Source: JAAAOZ01 sp964496595
Lineage (GTDB): Bacteria; Chloroflexota; Anaerolineae; B4-G1; SLSP01
DNA length: 18,510 nucleotides
Reading direction: 5' to 3'
Assembly (NCBI GenBank): GCA_964496595.1
Contig: CAZCAI010000096.1
Coordinates: forward strand, 1-18,510
Positions 9,328 through 16,527 of the stretch are shown one piece after another. Every line of letters begins with the position of its first letter. Position 1 is the first letter of the stretch. Both the position numbers and the translations under genes were made by a program. The notes under the pieces were generated by a model that ran no database searches, had not been told where the DNA came from, and saw nothing but the letters and a program-made list of their open reading frames with translations.

Positions 9328-9364
9328 ATTATCGCACTCCAACCGAAACGATGTATTCGGTTGG
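9328..9364 (-). promoter_or_regulatory. Candidate promoter with a 26-bp inverted-repeat operator before DUF1232
   Basis: CCAACCGAA (9339-9347) and TTCGGTTGG (9356-9364) are perfect 9-bp inverted arms with an 8-bp spacer. On the minus strand GATAAT (9328-9333) is a possible -10 lying just downstream, which would place the dyad over the -35 region. That arrangement suits an operator; no T-tract follows, so it is not a good terminator. Confidence 0.4.
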
Positions 9365-9458
9365 CTCTGATCGGCGTTCTCTGGCCCGTTTGGCAAGGCC
9401 GTTCCAAGAAAATAAATTTCCCAAAAATGGGCCGTTTTCTGGGGAAAAAGCATCAGGT

Positions 9459-9489
9459 TTGGGTAGTTTTAACTTCTGGAACTACCCAG
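9459..9489 (-). terminator. Possible hairpin terminator overlapping the YgiT-like stop codon
   Basis: TGGGTAGTT (9460-9468 with one more G) and AACTACCC (9480-9488) form an 8-9 bp stem around an 11-nt loop, and the minus-strand stop codon lies inside the arm. The T-run (GCTTTTTCC on the minus strand) comes about 10 nt later, so the terminator would be weak. Confidence 0.35.
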
Positions 9490-9691
9490 GTGCGATCAAT
9501 TCGCGCACGGTCCTAATGAGATCATCTGCTGTATCTGGCGTGAAAGATGCTTCCCCACTTACCGGACAGACCCAGGCATAGACATTCGGAATGCGCACGG
9601 TGACGTCTTCCTCACTGTACTCGAAGGTCATAGGACGCCACTCCTTCTTTATATGGTGTTCACCGCAAATGGGTGTAGGTTTGTCTTTCAT
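9482..9691 (-). CDS. Degenerate YgiT-type zinc finger protein
   Basis: The 69-residue protein has the outline of YgiT/MqsA-type zinc fingers: a first knuckle near the N-terminus (PICGEHH), about 30 residues of strands, then IPNVYAWVCPVSGE where the family has V-P-A-x-V-C-x-x-C-G-E. The second Cys of each knuckle is missing: CPVSG replaces CxxCG, and only Cys9 is present in the first. His12 or His13 might stand in. Full-length members act as antitoxins or regulators, but this one has no helix-turn-helix part and no toxin gene beside it. The start is uncertain. The ATG at 9691 has no ribosome-binding site, while an internal ATG at 9631 has AAGGAG 9 nt upstream and would give 49 residues. The N-terminal match to the family favours the long form. 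Confidence 0.5.
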   Translation of the reverse strand: MKDKPTPICGEHHIKKEWRPMTFEYSEEDVTVRIPNVYAWVCPVSGEASFTPDTADDLIRTVRELIAPG

Positions 9692-9881
9692 GTTAGCATC
9701 AAGATCGCTCGTGAGTTGTTGTTTGTTCCGATTACAGTTATTGTAACACTATGCCGTTGGATTCTCAAGGATGATATTTATGGGGAGATTATACCTGATT
9801 TCAGGCTAACGAAAATTGACGCTACGCGGCGTCGTCGCTGTGTCTTGACCAAAGTTGTCGAAAGGGCCAGAGGAGGTTACA

Positions 9882-9941
9882 ATGGAAGCACCCACGACAC
9901 AGTGGGGAGGAGAGGGGGGAGATTTAGGATGCTGTATTTGA
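9882..9941 (+). CDS. Possible 19-residue leader ORF overlapping the sensor-regulator start
   Basis: An ATG at 9882 has the best ribosome-binding site of the region, AGAGGAGG ending at 9876 with 5 nt spacing. It reads MEAPTTQWGGEGGDLGCCI and stops at 9939-9941, 13 bases inside the large sensor-regulator gene that begins at 9929. It could be a leader peptide coupling translation to that gene. Alternatively it marks the true start of the large protein, in which case one base has been lost in the G6 run at 9914-9919. I cannot decide between these from the sequence. Confidence 0.3.
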   Translation: MEAPTTQWGGEGGDLGCCI

Positions 9942-12900
9942 CGCCGGTCGCCATCGGCTATTTGACGCAGTTGATTTTAATTGCCCTGATTACGGCTTAC
10001 TTCCTCTGGTATTTTAGATTTCGGCGCAATATACAGTTAGCGTGCTTAATTAGGTTCCTCATTGGATTGACGGGTTTCATTGCCACGCTCTTCTTAGAAG
10101 CGGCGCTGCTGCCCCCCGCGCCGGTCCTCGTCGTGGTCTTTCTCCAGGCGCCTCTGCTCAGTATGGCGTGGATATGTCTGTTGCAATTCGCCTATCACTT
10201 CCCCGACCTGCCTCTCGCACTGCGCCATGAAGCGCGTCTAAGCTTGATCGCCAGCGGCCTTTACGCCCTGTGGGAAATCGGATTTGCTATCTACCGGTTC
10301 GTGCGATTGCGCGCCGGCGTGGTCGAATATCGCATCGATTGGACCGACTACCTTCTGTTGTTGTTCCTGCTGTGGGCGCCGGTGGTCTTCATCCGGCAGA
10401 TGTACTGCTTGACCCCGTCGCGCGCGCGGTTCTGGCGGCGCCTTCGGATCGCTTGGCTTCACCCCGCCGGCCGCGAGGCGCGCGCGCTGCGCACCTTCAC
10501 GCTCATCTTCCTCTTTGTCGCTTCTCTGAGCCTTTTCAACCTGCTGCGCACCTTTTATTTGCTCTCGGTAGCGCTGGCCAATGTGGGTATCTCGTTAGGC
10601 ATCTTAGCCGCGTTGTTCGCCTTCGCCCTGACGTACCTCGACCAGCGGGCGGAAACCACGTCCTTTATGGTCAAGTTAGCCGGCGTCACCCTGACGGTGA
10701 TGCTGGCGCTGATGGGCATCGTGGGGTGGGTGATCGCCCCGGCGCGCATCGCCGACTATCAGCCTGATCTGGCTGCGCCGCGCGCGCTGCGTTTTACGCC
10801 AACGGCGGAGGGCGCCTACACCATCGCGGAGATCCCCTTCGCCTTCGAGCGCGATCTGGGGCGCGATTTGCAGTTGGATGACGAGCGCTATCGCGGATGC
10901 AGCGAGGCGCTGACGTTCGATTTCCCCTTCTATGGCCAGGAGTATCCCACAATCTACGCCTGCAATGACGGCGTGATCGCGCCGGGGCGGGCGATACGCT
11001 ACCGCGAGTACCAGTATCGCTATGGCGCGGGCGCGCCGCTGCTGATGCCTATGCTGATGGACCTCGATCCCAACATCAGCCCCGGCGGCGTTTTTGCGCG
11101 GCAAGAGGCCGACCGCATGATCATCACCTGGGATCGCCTGCGCGGATTCCGCCAGCCGGAGGCCGAGTTCACCTTCCAGGCCGTGCTCCACGCCGATGGC
11201 CGCTTCGATTTTGTCTACGCGGCGCTTTCAGATGTGGTCTATCATCCCAATGATGATCCCGGCGCGAGCCTGTGGGCCGTGGGTGCGATCCCCGGCAACA
11301 TGCGCGGCCCGCTTCCCCAGCAACTATCGTTGGCGGCGCTGCCCGCGACCGGCGGCCCCGATGGCGTGGTGCAGGATTTCCTCCTGGAATTCCGCCGGCG
11401 CCTTCATCGGATACTCGCGCCCTTGGCCGGGCTGATCTTAGCGGCGAGCGTCTTCATCATGGGCGGCTTCCCGCTGATGTTCTACGTGGGCCTGGTGCAG
11501 CCGCTCAACGCCTTAGTCGCGGGCGTCGAGCGCATCGAGGCTGGGGAGTACGCGACCAGTGTGCCGGTGTGCTACCATGATGAGATCGGCTTTCTCACCA
11601 GGGCGTTCAACGCGCTCGCGGCCGAACTGGGCGACCTGATCCATACCTTGGAGGAGCGCGTGGCGGCCCGCACCGCCGAGTTGGACGCGGCCAACGCCCA
11701 GTTGCGCGCCGAAATCATCGAGCGCGAGCAGGCGCAGGCCACCATCATCGAGCAGCAGCGCACGTTGGCCGATTTGGAGGCGCGCGAGGGGCTGGCGCGC
11801 GATCTGCACGACGGCCTGGGGCAGGTGATGGGCTACATCAACGTGCAGGCGCAGGCCGTGCAGACCTTGTTGGATGCCGATGAACGCCCCGCCGCCCAGC
11901 GGAACTTAGCCGACCTGATCCAGGCCTCTCAGGAAGCGCATCGCGGCATCCGCGCCCATATCTTAGGCCTGCGCGAGCCGGATCTTCCCCAGCAGGATTT
12001 TATTGCCACCGTGCGCGACTATCTGCACGGATTGGGCCAGCACTGCGATTTGGAGACCACGTTCAGTATTCCCGATAATTTCCCGGCGGCGGTGTTCACC
12101 TCCGCTGTGGAGGAACAGGCCCTGCACATCCTGCAAGAGGGCTTGACCAATGTGCGCAAGCACGCCCAGGCTCACCACGTCGATATGGCGTTTCGCCTCG
12201 TGGGGGAGTACGTGCAGATTGACATGGTGGATGATGGTCGGGGTTTTGAACCACAATCATCGCCTGAAGCGGATAAACATCATTTTGGCCTAAAAATGAT
12301 GCGCGAGCGTGCAGAGCGCGCCGGCGGTACGCTGGAGATTCGTTCCCGGCCGGGACGCGGCGCGCGCCTGACGGTGCTTCTCCCGCGCTTTGTCGTTGCT
12401 TCGGAGAAGATCGACGCGGCCAATATCCAGAAGCTGCGGGTGCTCTTGGTCGATGACCATCCGCTCTTCTTGGATGGCCTGCGCAACCTGCTCATCGCGC
12501 GCGGCCTCACCGTCATCGGCGTCGCGCACGATGGTCGGGAAGCGCAGGAGAAGGTGCGCGCCCTGCGCCCCGATGTGGTCGTGATGGATCTCAATATGCC
12601 CAAGTGCGACGGCCTAGCGGCCACGCGCGCCATCAAGGCCGAGTTCCCGGAGATCAAGATCGTCATCCTGACCGTGGCGGAGGATGATGACGCGCTCTTT
12701 GAGGCGCTCAAAAGCGGAGCCTCCGGCTATCTGCTCAAGAATTTGGAGGCCAACGAGTTTTGTCGTCTGCTCACCGGCTTGCTGCGCGACGAAACGCCCT
12801 TAGCGCGGGGGATGGCCGCCCGCGTCCTGGCCGAATTTTCGCGCATGGCCTCGCGACCCGCCCTGCCCGCTGCGGATGAGGCGGATGAACTTTCCGCCCA

Positions 12901-13093
12901 GCAGTGGGAGATTTTGAAGATGGTGGCCGAGGGGATGTTCTACAAGCAAATCGCCGCCGAGCTGCACCTCAGCGAGAATACCATCAAATATCACATGGGG
13001 CGGATTCTGGAGTTGTTGCACCTCGAAAACCGCGCGCAGGCCATCGCCTATTATCAGCAACTTCAAGAGCAACAGGAAGAAGATACATCGTGA
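9929..13093 (+). CDS. Fused sensor histidine kinase-response regulator (NarX/NarL-like) with LuxR HTH
   Basis: This 1054-residue single chain holds a whole two-component pathway. Residues 1-270 contain about seven membrane helices. Residues 275-490 form a predicted outside beta domain with FDFPFYGQEY, DLDPN and TFQAVLHADGRFDF motifs, similar in look to nidogen-like domains. Another helix (about 497-521) leads into HAMP (522-575) and a coiled coil (575-620). HisKA_3 has the phospho-acceptor His627 in ARDLHDGLGQ. The HATPase has an N-box (EEGLTNVRKHA-like) and a DDGRGF G-box at 768-773. The receiver (836-950) has Asp842/Asp843, phospho-acceptor Asp887 in VVMDLNMP, and Lys937. A LuxR/NarL HTH (about 987-1048) ends the protein. 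The ATG at 9929 has GGGGGGAG 7 nt upstream; the frame is open to 9653, but that stretch overlaps the minus-strand YgiT gene. The ligand is unknown. Confidence 0.9.
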   Translation: MLYLTPVAIGYLTQLILIALITAYFLWYFRFRRNIQLACLIRFLIGLTGFIATLFLEAALLPPAPVLVVVFLQAPLLSMAWICLLQFAYHFPDLPLALRHEARLSLIASGLYALWEIGFAIYRFVRLRAGVVEYRIDWTDYLLLLFLLWAPVVFIRQMYCLTPSRARFWRRLRIAWLHPAGREARALRTFTLIFLFVASLSLFNLLRTFYLLSVALANVGISLGILAALFAFALTYLDQRAETTSFMVKLAGVTLTVMLALMGIVGWVIAPARIADYQPDLAAPRALRFTPTAEGAYTIAEIPFAFERDLGRDLQLDDERYRGCSEALTFDFPFYGQEYPTIYACNDGVIAPGRAIRYREYQYRYGAGAPLLMPMLMDLDPNISPGGVFARQEADRMIITWDRLRGFRQPEAEFTFQAVLHADGRFDFVYAALSDVVYHPNDDPGASLWAVGAIPGNMRGPLPQQLSLAALPATGGPDGVVQDFLLEFRRRLHRILAPLAGLILAASVFIMGGFPLMFYVGLVQPLNALVAGVERIEAGEYATSVPVCYHDEIGFLTRAFNALAAELGDLIHTLEERVAARTAELDAANAQLRAEIIEREQAQATIIEQQRTLADLEAREGLARDLHDGLGQVMGYINVQAQAVQTLLDADERPAAQRNLADLIQASQEAHRGIRAHILGLREPDLPQQDFIATVRDYLHGLGQHCDLETTFSIPDNFPAAVFTSAVEEQALHILQEGLTNVRKHAQAHHVDMAFRLVGEYVQIDMVDDGRGFEPQSSPEADKHHFGLKMMRERAERAGGTLEIRSRPGRGARLTVLLPRFVVASEKIDAANIQKLRVLLVDDHPLFLDGLRNLLIARGLTVIGVAHDGREAQEKVRALRPDVVVMDLNMPKCDGLAATRAIKAEFPEIKIVILTVAEDDDALFEALKSGASGYLLKNLEANEFCRLLTGLLRDETPLARGMAARVLAEFSRMASRPALPAADEADELSAQQWEILKMVAEGMFYKQIAAELHLSENTIKYHMGRILELLHLENRAQAIAYYQQLQEQQEEDTS

Positions 13094-13137
13094 GGCGCCG
13101 CGTGATGGGATGACGCCTTGAATAGAGGTATACACAG

Positions 13138-13181
13138 AGACCTGTCGGGCTTAACCTGCCTGACAGGTCTTTTTGTTTTTC
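13138..13181 (+). terminator. Strong intrinsic terminator after the sensor-regulator gene
   Basis: AGACCTGTC (13138-13146) pairs with GACAGGTCT (13162-13170). Inner GGGC/GCCT pairing (one G-T pair) brings the stem to 13 bp around a 7-nt loop. TTTTTGTTTTT follows. This is a textbook intrinsic terminator, 45 bases after the stop codon, so the genes downstream need their own promoter. Confidence 0.93.
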
Positions 13182-13203
13182 TGCGCCCTTTAGCCTTCAT
13201 GAG

Positions 13204-13260
13204 CGAGGTATAGGCAGGTCTAGTCGCCGAGACTATACCTCGACTATACTTAAGTCTAGT
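13204..13260. promoter_or_regulatory. Cluster of five related 11-bp words; candidate multi-site operator
   Basis: Five 11-mers share the pattern MCTAKACYTNN: CCTATACCTCG (minus, 13204-13214), ACTAGACCTGC (minus, 13214-13224), ACTATACCTCG (plus, 13232-13242), ACTATACTTAA (plus, 13243-13253) and ACTAGACTTAA (minus, 13250-13260). The last two overlap to form an 18-bp near-palindrome with one mismatched pair. The first and third form a 9-bp dyad. The inner TACYT core resembles the NarL heptamer TACYYMT in five to six positions. It lies in the non-coding stretch between the terminator and the pseudo-receiver gene, a natural place for a target of the upstream NarL/LuxR-type protein. Binding is inference. 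Confidence 0.6.
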
Positions 13261-13352
13261 GACGCCGGCCCCGATTTTTGCTACAGTTTAGCTATGGTTT
13301 AGGGGTTTCTTAGTTTTTTATTGACATATTCACCCAGAAAAGTTGGAGAGAT

Positions 13353-13661
13353 GTGAAGAAGCGCATTCTGCTCTACGGTGATTCGATTTTTCTCAGCGGC
13401 CTGGCCGCCCAATTGCGAGCGCGGGACGATGTGATCCTCATCCAACAAGCGCCGCACGAAGGGCCGCTCAAGCTGGGCAACCTCGATGCCGTGATCGTGG
13501 ATTTCAATGACGTCGGCGCCGATGACGTGTTGGCGATCCTGCGCGCCCGCCCGGATCTCAACGTCGTGGGCGTGAACGCCTCCGGCGGCGCGGTGACGGT
13601 GCTCTCCGGCAAGGTCTACCTGGCGCACGCGCTGGAGGATGTCGTAGGGTGTTTGGATTGA
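13353..13661 (+). CDS. Small pseudo-receiver-like protein
   Basis: The 102-residue protein resembles the first two thirds of a receiver domain. RILLYGDSIFLSGLAAQL aligns with the receiver start of the neighbouring fused regulator (RVLLVDDHPLFLDGLRNL), with Tyr-Gly-Asp-Ser replacing the acidic pair region so that only Asp10 remains. DAVIVDFND aligns with DVVVMDLNM, so Asp50 matches the phospho-acceptor. VVGVNASGG takes the place of the Thr/Ser strand, and no conserved Lys is clear. The end is a short VLSGKVYLAHALEDVV segment. It has no output domain. I recall similar orphan proteins from Chloroflexota but know of no assigned function. The GTG start has GGAG 4 nt upstream; an overlapping ATG at 13351 hits a stop at once. 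The next gene starts 41 bases later with no terminator between, so they are likely cotranscribed. Confidence 0.72.
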   Translation: MKKRILLYGDSIFLSGLAAQLRARDDVILIQQAPHEGPLKLGNLDAVIVDFNDVGADDVLAILRARPDLNVVGVNASGGAVTVLSGKVYLAHALEDVVGCLD

Positions 13662-13702
13662 TTCTTGAACAATTTTATTATCCCAGATAAGGAGTGACAC
13701 AG

Positions 13703-16453
13703 ATGAACAAGTTCAAGCAAGTACGATTTGGTGTGTTGGCTATATTTTTGGTAACGCTGCTCTTTGGTATGGGGGATACCGTAGCGCATCGCCTCGCGGG
13801 CGTTTCCGAGCCGAGCAGCACGCCGACCGCGCAGGCCCCCTTCCGCGCCCAGGCCAGCCTCGCGCCCAGGGATGTGGCGGCCGATGACGTCGAGACGGAG
13901 GGCAACACCGTCACGCAGACGGTCACGTTGCACGCCGGCTGGAACGCCATCTATTTAGAGGTGGAGCCGATCAACACCTCGCCCTTGATCAACAAGGGTA
14001 CGGAGGAGGAACCCGTTTGGAGGCATGAGCTGTCCACGATGGAGGCCGTGTTCGACCAGCTCGCGTGCGACGCCTGCCTGGAGAGCGTGTGGGCCTGGAA
14101 TGTGCCCTTCTCGACGAAGGACTACATTGTAGATCCGGCGGAGGGTTTGTGGGATGAGCCGGGCTGGCTGCGCTACTTCCCCGAGGGCAGCGCGGGGCCG
14201 GACGGCGGCCCGCGCAACTTCCTCACCAATCTGCTGGCCCTGCACGCTAACACCGCCTACCTGGTGAAATTAGACGACAACCTGGCCGATCCCCTCACGC
14301 TCCAGGTGGCGGGGCAGCCCAAAGCGAAGAATCAGCAGTGGCTCAAGGATTCCTACAACCTGGCCGGATTCCCCATCTCGCCCGACGCCAGCCCGACGAT
14401 TGCCGTCTACTTCGGCGCCTCCGGCGTCACCGAGGCGCGCTACTTGACCCCGGGCGGCCGCTGGGAGACGATGGACGATACCGATACATTGACCTACGGT
14501 CAATCCTACCTGGTCTACTTTGACGGGGAGGCGGCCGGCGCATCCGAGGGCTTCACGCCGCCCTTGACGGTCGACGAATCCGTCCCGGACGAAATTGAAT
14601 TCGCGCCCGGCGTTGGCGGCGAACGGCAGATCATCCCAATCGAGAATACGTGCGCCATCCCCATCACCGTCACGATCTCTTTCGCCGACGCCGGCGACGC
14701 CGCGCCGCCTCTCTATTATGAAAGCTCAACATTTGAAGGTACCGTGGCCTTGCCCACTTACATTGACCTGCGCCAGCACGCTGTGCAGATTCCCTTGGCG
14801 GTTGGTGAAAAGCGCAATATCGTCTTGGTCCTCATTCCAGATGAATCGCCGACCGCGCGCGTGATGCAGATGGCGCAGGCCGGCGTCGCAGATGAGCCGG
14901 CGCGCAAAGCCGTGCTCGTCATCGCCTCTTTGGAGGGCGGCACGCGCTGGATGATCCCCATGACCTACGAATCGACCGATATGCGCGGCCTGTGGATCGG
15001 CGACGTGCGCATCTACGACGTGAGCCAGGCCCGCCTGGGCGCGACCAACGCCGATGCCGGCGAGCTGACCATCGCCCTCCGCCCGCGCAACAGCTCCGGC
15101 ATCTACGGCGCGACCGAATTCCAGGAGATTATCGACGGCAGTCAATCCCGGCTGGCCATCCACACCGTGCTTGATCTGAACCGGGGCGGGCAGGTGATCA
15201 CCCCGACGCAGGCGATGACGGGGACCACCCCTTACGTGGCGGGCTACGTCTTTGAGGACCTCAACCAGAACGGCGAGCGCGACCCCGTCGAGCCAGGCTT
15301 TGGCGGGATCACCGTCACGCTGGCCTCCGGCGGCAGCCCCGTCGCCGCCACGCAGACGCTGACCGATGGCGCGTATATCTTCACCGGTCTGACACCGGGC
15401 GACTACGACATCGCGCTCGATCCGGCGACGCCGCCCGACGCCACCGCCGCCTTCGACGTGACCTCACCGGTCACCGACGTGAACGCGCCCGTGCCCGACC
15501 CGCAACCCAACGCCTGGCCGGTGCAGGTCACCGTGGACGCGCTCGGCATCACCGGGATGGCGCGCGAGGACGCCACCGGCTACACGTTCTATGTGCCCGA
15601 TCTCCCCGCGTATGACGCCGAGGACCGGCGGCTTGAGCCGATGGTGAACTTCGGCTATGTCTCCGCCTACAACGCCGCGCTCTGGACCGGCACGTGTACC
15701 GATCTATTGGAGCAGCGGCGCGATTTGGGCCAGGTGCGCAACGGCGCGCTGGCCGCGACCCTCGATAGCGCTTCGCTCAACCCGCCGCCGACGCCGGTGG
15801 ACGATCAACTGTTGAGCGACGCCGTCGACTACGCCCTCACCGTCGCCACGCAGGATGGGGACGACCTGGCCTGCGGCGAGATCGTGCTCGGCGCGCCGAC
15901 CGTCTTCACCGACGGGCGCGGCAGCGAGTTCCGCTTCCGCATCCTGCTCCGCCTCGATGAGGAAACCCCTGGGCGCATCTCGCTGCTGCCCAGCTACACG
16001 GGCGCGGACGGCGCCCGCACCACCTCGGCGGCCTTTAGCATCCAGGAACCGATCCTGTCCAGTGGCAATTTCACAGACAGCTTGAATTTCGCCATCGCCA
16101 TTGATTACCAGGACCCGCTCAACCCCTTCAAACACAAATATCATCCCGACCACGACAACTTAGACGCCAAGTTCATCCCCATCGACCCGGACGCCGTGCC
16201 CCCGCATCTCTGGGAGGCCTACGACGTCCGGCGCGATATCGAGCTGGAGTTCACCGATCTGCCGCCCATCGACACCATCACCGACACCACGACCCTGGCG
16301 CAGCAAGTGGGCTGGGGCAGTGAGATGTGGGGCGGCTACTACCGCGAAGTGATTAAGGGCCTGCACAAGAACGATATCACCGTCAGCGGCATCTTCATCA
16401 TCCGACACGTGCTGCCCCTCGAAGAGATGGCGCCGCAGCCGTATGATGATTAG
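13703..16453 (+). CDS. Secreted multidomain protein with SdrD-B-like domain and HxxHPDHDN motif
   Basis: The 916-residue protein has a clear signal peptide (MNKFK, a hydrophobic core about 8-24, then a Pro/Ser/Thr-rich stretch). The N-terminal region carries HAGWN at 77-81 and a second YNLAGFP at 218-224, a pattern I have seen in uncharacterised secreted proteins. An SdrD-B-like beta domain spans about 512-575, with a calcium-type loop D-x-N-x-N-G-x-x-D at 519-527 and GLTPGDYDIAL at its end. The C-terminal region has a striking motif with His811, His814, Asp816, His817, Asp818 and Asn819 that could bind metal. No sorting signal or C-terminal helix is visible. I chose the ATG at 13703 because AAGGAG (13689-13694) lies 8 nt upstream; the GTG at 13694 overlaps that site. 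The function is unknown; a surface or matrix role is likely. Confidence 0.85.
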   Translation: MNKFKQVRFGVLAIFLVTLLFGMGDTVAHRLAGVSEPSSTPTAQAPFRAQASLAPRDVAADDVETEGNTVTQTVTLHAGWNAIYLEVEPINTSPLINKGTEEEPVWRHELSTMEAVFDQLACDACLESVWAWNVPFSTKDYIVDPAEGLWDEPGWLRYFPEGSAGPDGGPRNFLTNLLALHANTAYLVKLDDNLADPLTLQVAGQPKAKNQQWLKDSYNLAGFPISPDASPTIAVYFGASGVTEARYLTPGGRWETMDDTDTLTYGQSYLVYFDGEAAGASEGFTPPLTVDESVPDEIEFAPGVGGERQIIPIENTCAIPITVTISFADAGDAAPPLYYESSTFEGTVALPTYIDLRQHAVQIPLAVGEKRNIVLVLIPDESPTARVMQMAQAGVADEPARKAVLVIASLEGGTRWMIPMTYESTDMRGLWIGDVRIYDVSQARLGATNADAGELTIALRPRNSSGIYGATEFQEIIDGSQSRLAIHTVLDLNRGGQVITPTQAMTGTTPYVAGYVFEDLNQNGERDPVEPGFGGITVTLASGGSPVAATQTLTDGAYIFTGLTPGDYDIALDPATPPDATAAFDVTSPVTDVNAPVPDPQPNAWPVQVTVDALGITGMAREDATGYTFYVPDLPAYDAEDRRLEPMVNFGYVSAYNAALWTGTCTDLLEQRRDLGQVRNGALAATLDSASLNPPPTPVDDQLLSDAVDYALTVATQDGDDLACGEIVLGAPTVFTDGRGSEFRFRILLRLDEETPGRISLLPSYTGADGARTTSAAFSIQEPILSSGNFTDSLNFAIAIDYQDPLNPFKHKYHPDHDNLDAKFIPIDPDAVPPHLWEAYDVRRDIELEFTDLPPIDTITDTTTLAQQVGWGSEMWGGYYREVIKGLHKNDITVSGIFIIRHVLPLEEMAPQPYDD

Positions 16454-16509
16454 ACGTGATGCGTCATACGTCATGCGTCATACGTCATTCGCAATTCATA
16501 ATTCGCAAT
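16454..16509. repeat. Heptamer tandem array (RCGTCAT then TCGCAAT), eight units
   Basis: Directly after the stop codon come eight 7-base units: ACGTGAT, GCGTCAT, ACGTCAT, GCGTCAT, ACGTCAT, TCGCAAT, TCATAAT, TCGCAAT. The 14-base pair GCGTCATACGTCAT is an exact tandem (16461-16474, 16475-16488). The words differ from those after ruvX, but the 7-base period and the position just after a stop are the same. Confidence 0.75.
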
Positions 16510-16527
16510 TCTTAAGGGAGATTAAAA

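Noticed and set aside
9653..9928. A 92-residue N-terminal extension of the sensor-regulator from GTG 9653
   Set aside because: The stretch overlaps the minus-strand YgiT-like gene, is Arg-rich and membrane-topology-breaking, and has no ribosome-binding site; ATG 9929 starts directly before the first membrane helix.
13321..13326. Perfect TTGACA hexamer before the pseudo-receiver gene
   Set aside because: A -10 at normal spacing would fall at 13344-13349 (TGGAGA), inside the ribosome-binding site, so it cannot be a standard promoter for this gene.
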